Positions 27,430-36,242 of a DNA stretch of 64,000 bases are shown here, in pieces. Numbering within the stretch: the first letter of the stretch is position 1; the number at the start of each line of letters is the position of its first letter. Where the stretch lies: NCBI RefSeq assembly GCF_014174395.1, contig NZ_JABEQD010000001.1, forward strand, positions 248,001 through 312,000, written 5' to 3'. The translations under genes and the position numbers were made by a program. The stretch is from Gluconacetobacter aggeris. GTDB taxonomy: Bacteria; Pseudomonadota; Alphaproteobacteria; Acetobacterales; Acetobacteraceae. The notes beneath the pieces are model-generated. The model worked only from the letters and a program-made list of their open reading frames with translations, was not told where the DNA came from and searched no databases.

Positions 27430-28798
27430 CCAGGAAGCCGGGAAGGGCCAGCGGCGCGTTGGCGTTCAGGCGGCGCCTGCCGTCCAGCAGGGCCATCCGT
27501 TGCAGCCAGCGTTCGAATTCGGGAGCGGGCGCGGTGCCATAGACGGAGCGGACGGTCAGGATGTCGTGGTAGGAGAGGCTCTGGTAATTCAGCATCACAT
27601 CATCCCCCCCCGGCACGGCGATCAGGAAATTCACCCCTGCCGCCGCCAGCAACATCATCAGGTCGTCGCTGTCATCCTGGTCGGCTTCCGCATGGTTGGT
27701 GTAGCAGACGTCACAGCCCATCGGCAGGCCCATCAGTTTGCCGCAGAAATGATCTTCCAGGCCAGCGCGAATGATCTGCTTGCCGTCATAGAGATATTCG
27801 GGGCCGATGAAGCCCACGACGGTGTTGACCAGCAGCGGCGCATATTCCCGGGCCACCGCGTAGGCGCGCACTTCCAGCGTCTGCTGGTCGACCCCGAAAT
27901 GCGCATCGGCGGAAATCGCGGCCCCCTGCCCGGTCTCGAAATACATCACGTTCTCGCCCACGCTGCCGCGCCGCAGGCTTCGCGCCGCCTGATGCGCCTC
28001 GTCCAGCAGCGCCAGCGAGACGCCGAAGCTTTCATTGGCGCGCTGGGTGCCGGCGATGGACTGGAAGACCAGATCGACCGGCGCCCCGCGCTCGATCATC
28101 GCCAGCGTGTTGGTGATGTGGGTCAGCACGCAGCTCTGGGTCGGGATGTCGTAGCGCCGGCGGATTTCGTCGAGCATGTGCACCAGCACCATGCCGGTTT
28201 CGATGGAATCGGTGGCTGGGTTGATGCCCAGCACCGCATCGCCTGCCCCCAGCAGCAGCCCGTCCAGCAGCGCGGCCGCGATGCCGCGCGCGTCGTCGGT
28301 CGGGTGATTGGGCTGGAGGCGCGCACCCAGCCGCCCCTTCAGTCCCTGCGTGTTGCGGAAGGCGGTGACGACACGCACCTTGCGGGCGACCGCGATCAGG
28401 TCCTGGTTGCGCATCAGCTTGCTGACGGCCGACACCATTTCCGGCGTCAGGCCCCGTGCGATGGCGGCCAGCGCGGCCTCGTCGGCCTCGTAGCCCAGCA
28501 GCCAGTCACGCCATTGCCCGACCGTCATATGCGCGATCGGGGCGAAGGAGGCGGCGTCGTGCCGTTCGACCACCAGCCGCGTGACGTCGCACTGTTCGAA
28601 GGGAATGACGGCTTCGTTCAGGAAGGCCCGCAGCGGCACGTTGGCCAGCGCCTCCCGCGCCGCCACCCGTTCGACGGGATCGGCGGCAGCCACGCCGATC
28701 AGCTCGTCGCCCGACCGCAGGGGCGAGGCCCGGGCCAGCAGGGTGCGCAGATCGTCGAACCGATAGCGTTCGCCCTGGAGGGTCGCGTAAAACACCAT
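27422..28798 (-). CDS. eutB: ethanolamine ammonia-lyase large subunit
   Basis: Catalytic subunit (458 residues, usual length) with the TIM-barrel that binds ethanolamine and the B12 cofactor. Recognisable stretches are LMRNQDLIAVARKVRVVTAF, RLQPNHPTDDARG, GINPATDSIETG, MYFETGQGAAIS and DVCYTNHAEADQDD. ATG at 28798 fits the family N-terminus MVFYATLQGERYRF; an upstream reading adds 53 unrelated residues. First gene of the eutB-eutC-permease operon, divergent from hisG. In acetic acid bacteria it would provide nitrogen from membrane-lipid ethanolamine; that role is an inference. Confidence 0.95.
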   Translation of the reverse strand: MVFYATLQGERYRFDDLRTLLARASPLRSGDELIGVAAADPVERVAAREALANVPLRAFLNEAVIPFEQCDVTRLVVERHDAASFAPIAHMTVGQWRDWLLGYEADEAALAAIARGLTPEMVSAVSKLMRNQDLIAVARKVRVVTAFRNTQGLKGRLGARLQPNHPTDDARGIAAALLDGLLLGAGDAVLGINPATDSIETGMVLVHMLDEIRRRYDIPTQSCVLTHITNTLAMIERGAPVDLVFQSIAGTQRANESFGVSLALLDEAHQAARSLRRGSVGENVMYFETGQGAAISADAHFGVDQQTLEVRAYAVAREYAPLLVNTVVGFIGPEYLYDGKQIIRAGLEDHFCGKLMGLPMGCDVCYTNHAEADQDDSDDLMMLLAAAGVNFLIAVPGGDDVMLNYQSLSYHDILTVRSVYGTAPAPEFERWLQRMALLDGRRRLNANAPLALPGFLDE

Positions 28799-29028
28799 GG
28801 GGCCGTTCCGTCGTCGAGAGAGCGGGTCTGGCAGGGCGGAAGGCCCTCTCGTTCCTGTGTAAGCGGCCGGTCGCGCAGGCGGCAAGCGCCGTATTCCGCC
28901 AGTCACGGCTGTGCGCCCTTCCTGTCGCGGGGCGGAATGTGATAAGCCGCAGCGCACCTGGCGCCTGGACGCGGCCCTGGCGGCCCAGCCGCCACCGCAA
29001 TGGGGGCGCGCTTGTAGCCGGAGTTCGC

Positions 29029-29739
29029 ATGACCGCCCCAGTTCAGGAAACGACGACTCAGGACACGAAGCTGGTCCTCGCCCTGCCCAAGGGACGCATC
29101 CTGAAGGCCGCCGCCCCGCTGCTGGCCGGCGCCGGTATCCTGCCGGCCTCGGACTGCCTGGACGAGGGCAGCCGCCGGCTGCGCTTTCCCACCGACGACC
29201 CGACGCTGGACGTGGTGCGCGTGCGCTCGTTCGACGTCGCGACCTTCGTGGCCTTCGGCGGGGCGCAACTGGGCATCTGCGGTGCCGACGTGCTGATGGA
29301 ATTCGACTATCCCGAAATCTATGCGCCGCTGGACCTGCACATCGGTGCCTGCCGCGTCTCGGTCGCCCGCCCCAAGGGCCAGGGCGAGGGCGACAATCCC
29401 GCCCGCTGGTCGCGGGTGCGGGTGGCCACCAAATATCCGGCCATCACCCGCCGCCATTTCGCGGCGCGCGGCATCAATGCCGACATCGTGCATCTGCATG
29501 GCGCGATGGAACTGGCCCCGGTGCTGGACCTGTCGCACCTGATCGTGGACCTGGTCGATACCGGGTCCACTCTGCGCGCCAACGGGCTGGAAGAAACCGA
29601 AACGATCGCCAACGTCACCAGCCGGCTGATCGTCAACCGCACGGCGCTGAAGACCCAGCCGGAGCGGATCGGCGCGCTGATCGCGCGCTTCCGCCAGGCA
29701 CTGGCCGCGCCCGCCACCGCCGAGACCCTGCCCGCATGA
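29029..29739 (+). CDS. hisG: ATP phosphoribosyltransferase, short form
   Basis: First step of histidine synthesis: ATP plus PRPP to phosphoribosyl-ATP. At 236 residues it is the short form, which lacks the C-terminal regulatory domain (E. coli HisG is 299). Motifs are LALPKGRILKAA, FGGAQLGICGADVLMEF and DLVDTGSTLRANGLEE, the PRPP loop. Short HisG proteins work with a HisZ subunit, which is not in this window and must be elsewhere. ATG at 29029 gives the expected N-terminus. The stop overlaps hisD (ATGA). Confidence 0.94.
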   Translation: MTAPVQETTTQDTKLVLALPKGRILKAAAPLLAGAGILPASDCLDEGSRRLRFPTDDPTLDVVRVRSFDVATFVAFGGAQLGICGADVLMEFDYPEIYAPLDLHIGACRVSVARPKGQGEGDNPARWSRVRVATKYPAITRRHFAARGINADIVHLHGAMELAPVLDLSHLIVDLVDTGSTLRANGLEETETIANVTSRLIVNRTALKTQPERIGALIARFRQALAAPATAETLPA

Positions 29740-31049
29740 AACGCCTCGACAGCACCCACGCCGATTTCCGCGCCGGTTTCACCCGCCTGCTGGCCGACCG
29801 CGAGGGCGATACCGCCCGCGTCGATGCCCCCGTGGCCGAGATCCTGGCCCGCGTACGGGCCGAAGGCGATGCCGCGCTGTGCGCCTATACCGAGCGGTTC
29901 GACCGCATGCCGATCACGCCTGACCGGCTGCGGGTGACGGAAGCCGAGATCGAGGCCGCCTGCGCGCAGGTCTCGCCCGACCTGCTCCGGGCGCTGGACG
30001 TGGCCGCCGCGCGCATCGAATCCTTCCATCGCGCCCAGTTGCCCGCCGACCTGCGCTATACGGATGCCGAGGGCGTAGAGCTGGGCATGCGCTGGACGCC
30101 GCTGGATGCGGTGGGGCTGTATGTGCCCGGCGGCACGGCGGCCTATCCGTCTTCGGTATTGATGAATGCGGTGCCGGCGCGGGTGGCGGGCGTGGAGCGG
30201 CTGGCCATGTGCGTGCCGACGCCCGACGGCGTGCTGAACCCGCTGGTGCTGGCCGCCGCCCGCCGTGCCGGCGTCAGCGAGATCTATCGCGTCGGCGGGG
30301 CGCAGGCCGTGGCGGCGCTGGCCTATGGCACCGCCACCATCCAGCCGGTGGATCGCGTGGTCGGCCCGGGCAATGCCTATGTGGCCGAGGCCAAGCGCCA
30401 GGTCTTCGGCCGGGTGGGCATCGACAGCATCGCCGGCCCGTCGGAAGTCGTGGTGGTGGCCGATGCGGGCGCCGATGCGCGCATCGTGGCGCTGGACCTG
30501 CTGGCGCAGGCCGAGCATGACGCGCTGGCCCAGTCGATCCTGATCACCACCGATGCCGCTCTGGCCGACCGGGTGGCGGCGGCGGTCGAAGCCGAGCTGC
30601 GCACCCTGCCGCGCGCCGCCATCGCCGGGGCAAGCTGGACGACGCATGGCGCCATCATCCTCGTACGCGACCTGGACGAGGCGGCGGCGCTGATCAACGA
30701 GATCGCACCCGAGCACCTGGAACTGCTGCTGGCCGAGCCCGAGGCGCTGTTCGCGCGCGTGCGCCATGCCGGGGCGGTGTTCCTGGGCTATCAGTGCGCC
30801 GAGGCGATCGGCGATTATGTGGGCGGCCCCAACCATGTGCTGCCGACCAGCCGGACGGCACGTTTTGCTTCCGGCCTGTCGGTGTTCGACTTCCTCAAGC
30901 GCACCACCTTTATCGGTGCGGGGCCGGATGCGCTGCTGCGGATCGGCCCGGCGGCGGTGGCCCTGGCGCGGGCCGAAGGGCTGGATGCGCATGCCCTGAG
31001 CGTGTCGGCCCGGCTGGACGCGCAACGCTCGGGCGCGGACAAAGCTTGA
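29736..31049 (+). CDS. hisD: histidinol dehydrogenase
   Basis: Last two steps of histidine synthesis: oxidises histidinol to histidine with 2 NAD. The 437 residues show the family signature VGPGNAYVAEAKRQVFG, SIAGPSEVVVVAD, LLAQAEHDALAQSILIT with zinc ligands, and INEIAPEHLELL with the catalytic Glu-His. GGPNHVLPT and SVFDFLKRTTFI also fit. ATG at 29736 is coupled to hisG. Confidence 0.96.
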   Translation: MKRLDSTHADFRAGFTRLLADREGDTARVDAPVAEILARVRAEGDAALCAYTERFDRMPITPDRLRVTEAEIEAACAQVSPDLLRALDVAAARIESFHRAQLPADLRYTDAEGVELGMRWTPLDAVGLYVPGGTAAYPSSVLMNAVPARVAGVERLAMCVPTPDGVLNPLVLAAARRAGVSEIYRVGGAQAVAALAYGTATIQPVDRVVGPGNAYVAEAKRQVFGRVGIDSIAGPSEVVVVADAGADARIVALDLLAQAEHDALAQSILITTDAALADRVAAAVEAELRTLPRAAIAGASWTTHGAIILVRDLDEAAALINEIAPEHLELLLAEPEALFARVRHAGAVFLGYQCAEAIGDYVGGPNHVLPTSRTARFASGLSVFDFLKRTTFIGAGPDALLRIGPAAVALARAEGLDAHALSVSARLDAQRSGADKA

Positions 31050-31191
31050 CCGCGGCCCCGACAGACCGCACATATCCGCCTGCATTTCATCCGACCGGCC
31101 GCGGGGCCGCCCCAATAGGCCGGGCCCGCGGCCACGCCTGCTTCCTTATTTCCGGCCCGATGCCGGCCAACCAGCATGATCGAAGGATACA

Positions 31192-31410
31192 ATGTCGAAA
31201 GAAGACATGATCGAATTCAGCGGTACGGTGACCGAACTGCTGCCCAATGCCATGTTCCGCGTGAAGCTCGATAACGAGCACATGATCCTGGCCCACACCA
31301 GCGGCAAGATGCGCAAGAACCGCATCCGCGTGCTGGCCGGCGACCGGGTGAACGTCGAAATGACCCCGTACGATCTCTCCAAGGGTCGCATCACGTTCCG
31401 CTTCAAGTAA
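31192..31410 (+). CDS. infA: translation initiation factor IF-1
   Basis: A 72-residue S1/OB-fold protein that occupies the ribosomal A site during initiation. [34 protein letters not shown] and the terminal KGRITFRFK are near-invariant. AAGGA stands five bases before the ATG. Preceded by a 142-base gap after hisD and followed after 11 bases by maf. Confidence 0.98.
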   Translation: MSKEDMIEFSGTVTELLPNAMFRVKLDNEHMILAHTSGKMRKNRIRVLAGDRVNVEMTPYDLSKGRITFRFK

Positions 31411-31421
31411 GGCACAAGCCT

Positions 31422-32033
31422 GTGTCCGACAGTGCCACGGGACCAGGGCTGATCCTGGCTTCCGCCTCGCCGCGCCGGCGCGACCTGCTGGCGCAGATCG
31501 GACTGGTGCCCCGGCGGATCGTCGCCGCCGATCTCGACGAACAGCCCCTCGCCGGCGAACTGCCGCGCCCCTACGCCGAGCGTCTGGCGCGGGAGAAGGC
31601 GGCGCATGTCGCCGCCATGCTCGACGAACCCGCCCTGGTGCTGGGCGCCGATACGGTGGTCGCCCTGGGTCGGCGCATCCTGCCCAAGGCCGAGGACCGG
31701 GAGACCGCCCGCCGCTGCCTGTCCCTGCTGTCGGGCCGGCGCCATACGGTCCTGACCGCCATCGCCGTGCGGCCGACCGCCGCGTGGGCCGAAGGGCGGC
31801 CCGCCGAGCGCACGGTCGTCAGCACCGTCACCTTCGCCCGGCTGGCGGAGCGGCAGATCGAGGCGCTGCTCGATGCCGGCGATTGGGAAGGCAAGGCCGG
31901 GGGCTATGCGCTGCAAGGCCATGCGGCGTCGCATATCCGCTTCCTGTCGGGCTCGCCCTCCGCCGTGATCGGCCTGCCTGTGTTCGAGGTCGCGCAGTTG
32001 CTGCGCGGCCAGAAAGGGGCCTGGCTGCCGTGA
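31422..32033 (+). CDS. maf: Maf-family nucleoside triphosphate pyrophosphatase
   Basis: House-cleaning hydrolase (203 residues) acting on nucleoside triphosphates such as dTTP or modified nucleotides. LILASASPRRRDLL is the signature loop, LGADTVVALGRRILPKAED holds the catalytic aspartate region, and GDWEGKAGGYALQGHAA the second motif. It starts at GTG, 11 bases after infA, and ends by overlapping the next gene (GTGA). The infA-maf-RNase-yacG order is a coupled unit. Confidence 0.93.
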   Translation: MSDSATGPGLILASASPRRRDLLAQIGLVPRRIVAADLDEQPLAGELPRPYAERLAREKAAHVAAMLDEPALVLGADTVVALGRRILPKAEDRETARRCLSLLSGRRHTVLTAIAVRPTAAWAEGRPAERTVVSTVTFARLAERQIEALLDAGDWEGKAGGYALQGHAASHIRFLSGSPSAVIGLPVFEVAQLLRGQKGAWLP

Positions 32034-33145
32034 CGGCGCGGATCCTCGCCGCCAGCGCGCCGGGCGAGATCCGCATCGCGGTCACCGATGCCGCCGGCCT
32101 GCGCGATTACGCGCTGTGGCGCCCGGGCTGGCCCGATGGCGTGGGCGACCTGCATCGCGGCCGCGCGGGCGCGCGGCTGACGGCCATGGGCGGCACCTTC
32201 GTCGACCTGGCCGATGGGGCCTCCGGCTTCCTGCCCGACTCGGCGACGCCCGGCCCGCTGGCCGAGGGCGACCCCGTGCTGGTGCGGATCGTGCGCGCCC
32301 CGCAGGACGGCAAGGGCGCGCGCCTGACGGCAACCGGCCTGGCCCTGCCCGAAGGCCAGAGCCCATCCGGACCGCCCGCCCTGCTGGCACGTGGCCCGAC
32401 GCCACTGGACACCCTGGCCGCCGCCTGGCCCGACGCGCCCATCGTGATCGACGATGCCGCCCTCGCGGCCCGCCTGCCCGCCGGGCTGCGCGGCCGGGTG
32501 CGGCGGGAACGCCATGCCTTCGATGCCGAGACCGAGGCCGCCTGTGCGGCGCTGGCCGAGCCCTCGGTGGCATTGCCGGGGGGGCTGCGGGCCACCGTCA
32601 CCCCCACCCCGGCGCTGGTCGCCATCGACATGGATGGCGGCACTGCCAGCAGCGACCGGCGCGCCAAGCAGACGGCGCAGTTCGCCGCCAACCGCGACGC
32701 CCTGCCGGCCCTGCTGCACCAGATCCGCCTGCGCAACCTCTCCGGCGCCATCGTGATCGACGTCGCGGGATTGGCCATCCGCAAGCGCCCGGCCCTGCGC
32801 GAGACGATCGAGGCCGCCCTGGCGCAGGACCCGCTGCGCCCGCGCTTCCTCGGCTTCAGCGCCCTCGGCCTGGCCGAAATCATGCGCCCGCGCATCCGCC
32901 CGCCGCTGCATGCGCTGCTGTCGGACGCGCCGGGCCAGATGCTGCGGATGCTCGATGCGTGGGCGCGCCAGGTCACGGGCCAGCCGGGCCGGGCGCCTGC
33001 CTTGCGCGTCGGCACCGATCTGGCCCGGACGCTGGACCATGACCCGGGCGCCATCGCCGACACCGCCCAGTTATCGGGCCACCAGCCGGCCTGGCGGCTG
33101 GACCCGTCCTTGTCCCCCCTGAGCTGGACGCTCGACCATGTCTGA
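32030..33145 (+). CDS. RNase E/G-like protein, reduced form
   Basis: A 371-residue protein with an N-terminal S1-like domain (about 40-110: [17 protein letters not shown], then [11 protein letters not shown]) and a catalytic region. The two metal-binding aspartates expected from RNase E are visible in [10 protein letters not shown] and AIVIDVAGL. It lacks the usual zinc-link CPxC motif and C-terminal scaffold, so it is much shorter than RNase G (about 490). It may be a reduced ribonuclease with altered oligomerisation. The start is GTG overlapping the maf stop. Its end overlaps yacG by eight bases. Confidence 0.82.
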   Translation: MTARILAASAPGEIRIAVTDAAGLRDYALWRPGWPDGVGDLHRGRAGARLTAMGGTFVDLADGASGFLPDSATPGPLAEGDPVLVRIVRAPQDGKGARLTATGLALPEGQSPSGPPALLARGPTPLDTLAAAWPDAPIVIDDAALAARLPAGLRGRVRRERHAFDAETEAACAALAEPSVALPGGLRATVTPTPALVAIDMDGGTASSDRRAKQTAQFAANRDALPALLHQIRLRNLSGAIVIDVAGLAIRKRPALRETIEAALAQDPLRPRFLGFSALGLAEIMRPRIRPPLHALLSDAPGQMLRMLDAWARQVTGQPGRAPALRVGTDLARTLDHDPGAIADTAQLSGHQPAWRLDPSLSPLSWTLDHV

Positions 33146-33365
33146 TCCCACCGCACCCGCCACCCCCGCCCGTCTGCCCCCTTGCCCGATCTGCGGCCGG
33201 CCGGGCGAGGCGGCGTTCCGCCCCTTCTGTTCCAAGCGCTGCAGCGACGTGGACCTGGGCCGCTGGTTCTCGGAAAGCTACCGCGTGCCCGACCAGAGCG
33301 AAGGCGGACAAAACTTCGACGAAAACGATCCGAGACGGGTTGATCCCGATGACGAGGTGGGATAG
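33138..33365 (+). CDS. yacG: zinc-binding DNA gyrase inhibitor YacG
   Basis: A 75-residue protein with the YacG zinc knuckle: CPICGRPG, then [22 protein letters not shown]. Four cysteines bind zinc. YacG-type proteins inhibit DNA gyrase by binding GyrB. The acidic tail after residue 53 is typical. It overlaps the RNase-like gene by eight bases. A tRNA-Phe gene follows 59 bases after its stop. Confidence 0.93.
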   Translation: MSDPTAPATPARLPPCPICGRPGEAAFRPFCSKRCSDVDLGRWFSESYRVPDQSEGGQNFDENDPRRVDPDDEVG

Positions 33366-33424
33366 ATCACACCCCCACGGCGGCACGATCCCGATCGCAC
33401 CGCCCGCGCCGGTCTCGGCCCGGT

Positions 33425-33500
33425 GCCCAAGTAGCTCAGTTGGTAGAGCATGCGACTGAAAATCGCAGTGTCACTGGTTCGATTCCGGTCTTGGGCACCA
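33425..33500 (+). tRNA. tRNA-Phe (anticodon GAA)
   Basis: 76 bases with an encoded CCA end. Acceptor GCCCAAG pairs with CTTGGGC, the D-arm is AGCTCAGTTGGTAGAGC, the anticodon loop is CTGAAAA with GAA, and the T-arm has GGTTCGATTCC. Intact cloverleaf. I did not see a repeated copy of its 3' end nearby that would mark an integration site. Confidence 0.97.
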
Positions 33501-33670
33501 TTTCCATAAAAATACCTTCAAATCAAAATCCTGGTTTCGGGCCTCGACCCGCACGATGTGCGTTCGAGGCGGAATTCCATCGAACATGCATTTAAAAAAG
33601 ATCACAGGGCATCCTTCCGGAGGCCGGGCCGTTTGTTTTGCCGGGGCGGCGAAACAAGGAGCAGAATCTC

Positions 33671-33925
33671 ATGATCGCGCTATCCGATATTCATGTCGGC
33701 ATGCATGTCGTCGGTTCAGACGGCCAGCCGGTCGGCAGAATCCGTGCCGTGGAAGGCGCGACGCGGCTCCTTCTCCAGGACACCACGCTGGCGGACGGGG
33801 ATACGCATTACCTGCCCACGAGCCATATCGTGGAGATCACCGATCAGGTGCATCTCGATTGTTCGGGAGCCATCGCACGCACGCTCTTCGACAAGGATCT
33901 GCCGGCGGGCGAGAACACGACATAG
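33671..33925 (+). CDS. DUF2171-like small protein
   Basis: An 84-residue soluble protein. IHVGMHVVGSDGQPVGRI and HYLPTSHIVEITDQVHLDC fit the DUF2171/PRC-barrel-like family of small beta proteins. The ATG at 33671 has AAGGAG 10 bases upstream. First of three small genes between tRNA-Phe and the methionine transporter. Function unknown; such proteins are often stress-induced. Confidence 0.75.
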   Translation: MIALSDIHVGMHVVGSDGQPVGRIRAVEGATRLLLQDTTLADGDTHYLPTSHIVEITDQVHLDCSGAIARTLFDKDLPAGENTT

Positions 33926-33960
33926 ACGGTCGGAACCATCATCGGCATCGTGACGCAAGA

Positions 33961-33985
33961 GCCGCCCGGGACACTCCGGGGCGGC
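33961..33985. terminator. GC hairpin between convergent genes
   Basis: GCCGCCC (33961-33967) pairs imperfectly with GGGGCGGC (33978-33985). It lies between the DUF2171 gene and the convergent coiled-coil gene. There is no T-run, so its strength is doubtful. Confidence 0.4.
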
Positions 33986-34000
33986 CCTTCGTCATATCGT

Positions 34001-34429
34001 TTACGACTTGCGGCAGAGTTTCTTCAGAATCACCACGCCGGTTGCCACGACGGCGATGGCCGCCACGGTACGGACCAGCGGACTCATATTCCCAATCGAA
34101 CGCGCGGGCACCTGCCCGCTTTCCAGCTTTGCCAGCGCGCCCTGCGCGCGGTCGGCGACCTGGCCGAGCAATGTCGCGGCCTGCTCCGCGCGCTCTTTGG
34201 AATTGCCGACCTTTTCCAGAACCTTCGTGTTCAGCTCGTTCACCTGGCCGACCGCGGTATCGCCGAGTTCCTGCAACTGTTTGGCGGTCTGGCGCAGGGC
34301 GGTCGCCCCGCTCCGCAGGCCCCAGGATTTGAACTCGGTCCGCAGGGCCTTGTCCGTCTCCCGAAGATCTTCCCCGAGGGCATGAAGATCGGCCCGGAGC
34401 TTTTCGACCTGATCAGAAATATTGGCCAC
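34001..34429 (-). CDS. coiled-coil protein with C-terminal membrane anchor
   Basis: A 142-residue protein. Residues 1-95 are one long charged helix (QVEKLRADLHALGEDLRETDKALRTEF and onward). Residues 113-135 (VRTVAAIAVVATGVVILKKL) form a tail anchor followed by a basic end. The layout resembles ribosome-associated/ElaB-type (DUF883) stress proteins, but I cannot confirm the family. Start is GTG with a GA-rich stretch upstream. It lies 46 bases after the DUF1269 gene on the same strand. Confidence 0.7.
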   Translation of the reverse strand: MANISDQVEKLRADLHALGEDLRETDKALRTEFKSWGLRSGATALRQTAKQLQELGDTAVGQVNELNTKVLEKVGNSKERAEQAATLLGQVADRAQGALAKLESGQVPARSIGNMSPLVRTVAAIAVVATGVVILKKLCRKS

Positions 34430-34475
34430 GATCTCTCTCTCCCGTTTTCTGCTCGGTGATATGGCGCCCGCCCTG

Positions 34476-34997
34476 TCAGCCGGTGCCGGCCAGGAACGCC
34501 TGGCGCAGCTTCTGCTCCGCCTCGGGCGACAGGGACGTCTGGACGATCTGGGGATTGCCTTCGAGCGCGCGCAGATGGTCCACCACCTTTCCCGGCTGGA
34601 CCTTCCGCACCAGGACGAACAGTTCCGATGTCCCGGGCTTCAGGTTGGCGCCCACTTCCCTGATGAAATGGTCGTTGATTCCATAATCGAAGAGCGCGCC
34701 CCCTCCGGCGCCCGCGACCCCACCCGTCAGCGCCCCGACGGCGAAACCGGCCAGCGGGTTCATGAAGACCAGCCCCACCAATGTTCCGAGCAGCATCCCA
34801 CTCCAGAATCCGTCCAGCGCACCGAGCGCCACCGTATGAACCGACTGGTCGAGATGCAGCCGCCCGTCATCGGTACGGCGCACGACAACCGCGTCATCAA
34901 CATCAACGAGATACGCGTTTTCGAGTTTCCATATTTCCGCGCGGGCGCGGGTAGCGCCGTCGAGCGTATCGAAGCCAAGAACCACGAGATCGGACAT
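34476..34997 (-). CDS. DUF1269-family membrane protein
   Basis: A 173-residue protein. The N-terminal half (VLGFDTLDGATRARAEIWKLE, then DDAVVVRRTDDGRLHLDQ) is the DUF1269 domain. Glycine-rich hydrophobic segments at about 62-85 and 88-105 form a hairpin-like membrane region (GLVFMNPLAGFAVGALTGGVAGAGGGAL). The C-terminal domain (GTSELFVLVRKVQP) resembles the family end. A strong AAGGAGG precedes the ATG. Function unknown; often linked to general stress. Confidence 0.82.
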   Translation of the reverse strand: MSDLVVLGFDTLDGATRARAEIWKLENAYLVDVDDAVVVRRTDDGRLHLDQSVHTVALGALDGFWSGMLLGTLVGLVFMNPLAGFAVGALTGGVAGAGGGALFDYGINDHFIREVGANLKPGTSELFVLVRKVQPGKVVDHLRALEGNPQIVQTSLSPEAEQKLRQAFLAGTG

Positions 34998-35432
34998 GTC
35001 CTGCCTCCTTCGTCACGCGGGGGGCTTTGCCCCGCTGCCTGGTTTTTCGCCACATGAGAAGACGCCCATTCCCCGTGGCCCGCAAGACCAAGCGCACCGG
35101 CCGGGCCGGCGGCTCGCCTGAACGTGCGCGAACGCAGGACCATCATCCACGGGAAAGGAATTTTTCATATTAAGATCGTGATATAAATATCGCACGCGAC
35201 AATCGCCTCGATAACACCTATCTGCCTTCTTCTGTCGCACATCGTTCATTCAACATATTGTATATAAATAATTCTTTTGCCGGATATTTTCATCCCCGAC
35301 AGCGTGCGAGCGGAATACAGGTAGGGGCGCCCTCCTGCTTCTTCATGCAAATCCCCGTCTTGATCGGGAGATCACCCGACCATATACAACGCACGGAATG
35401 CGTATATTTCTTCTCCTGATCAGGTCCCCTCG
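34998..35432. other. divergent intergenic region before metQ
   Basis: No gene seen. The central part (about 35155-35290) is AT-rich and probably holds divergent promoters. Nearer metQ are an imperfect inverted repeat (ATATAC at 35382-35387 with TGCGTATAT at 35399-35407) and a perfect CCTGATCAGG palindrome at 35415-35424, nine bases before the start. I looked for a SAM-type riboswitch and did not recognise one. Confidence 0.55.
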
Positions 35433-36242
35433 ATGATTTCTCTCCTATCCCAGCCCCGCCGTGCCTTTCTGGGCCTGTTGGCGACGGCGCCGCTGCTGCG
35501 GATTGCCCGTGCCGCCGAGCAGAAGACCCTGCGCATCGGCATCATGTCCGGCGAGGACGAGGATATCTGGCGCCTGATCGCCACCCATGCCGCACAGGCC
35601 GGCCTGACGCTGAAGATCGTGACCTTTTCGGACTATAACGCGCCCGACGAGGCCCTGGCGGAGCATGAGCTGGACGCCAACGCCTTTCAGCACGGTCCGT
35701 TCCTGGAGGCCCAGAAAGCCGCGCACGGCTATGGTATCGTGCCGGTGGGCAATACCTATTTCTCGCCGATCGGGCTGTATTCCACCCGCTGGCCGTCGGT
35801 GGCGGCGTTGCCGAAGGGTGCGGTGATCGGCGTGCCGAACGACCCGAGCAACGAAGGCCGCGCCCTGCGCCTGCTGGAGGTACTGGGGCTGATCAAGCTG
35901 GCACCCTCGGCCGGCCTGCTGCCGACCGCGCTGGATATCACCGACAATCCGCGCGACCTGTCGGTCAAGGAACTGGATGCCGGGATCGTCGGCCGCACCC
36001 TGCCCGACCTGGATGCCGCTGTCGTCAATACCAACTGGGCGTTCAAATCGGGCATCCAGGTCGACAAGCAGCGGATCGGGCAGGAAACGCTGGCCAATAA
36101 CCCGTATGTCAATTTCGTCGCGGTCAACGCGGAAGACGCCAAGGCGGCGTGGATCGCGCCGCTGATGAATGCCGTCCATCAGCCGGACGTGCGGCAGGCC
36201 ATCCTGGACATCTATCACAACGCGATCGTCCCGGCATGGTGA
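35433..36242 (+). CDS. metQ: MetQ/NlpA-family methionine-binding protein
   Basis: Periplasmic binding component of a D/L-methionine ABC importer, 269 residues. Features are LKIVTFSDYNAPDEALAEHELDANAFQH near the start and the later VIGVPNDPSNEGRALRLL, standard for NlpA proteins. The signal peptide contains PRRAFLGL, a twin-arginine-like motif. It has no lipobox cysteine, unlike E. coli MetQ, so the protein may be soluble in the periplasm. metN starts seven bases before its stop. Confidence 0.92.
   Translation: MISLLSQPRRAFLGLLATAPLLRIARAAEQKTLRIGIMSGEDEDIWRLIATHAAQAGLTLKIVTFSDYNAPDEALAEHELDANAFQHGPFLEAQKAAHGYGIVPVGNTYFSPIGLYSTRWPSVAALPKGAVIGVPNDPSNEGRALRLLEVLGLIKLAPSAGLLPTALDITDNPRDLSVKELDAGIVGRTLPDLDAAVVNTNWAFKSGIQVDKQRIGQETLANNPYVNFVAVNAEDAKAAWIAPLMNAVHQPDVRQAILDIYHNAIVPAW

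Noticed and set aside
33425-33500. tRNA-Phe as an integration site
   Set aside because: No second copy of the tRNA 3' end, no integrase and no phage genes seen nearby.
35290-35432. possible SAM-type riboswitch upstream of metQ
   Set aside because: I could not match SAM-I or SAM-II consensus cores; only short palindromes are present.
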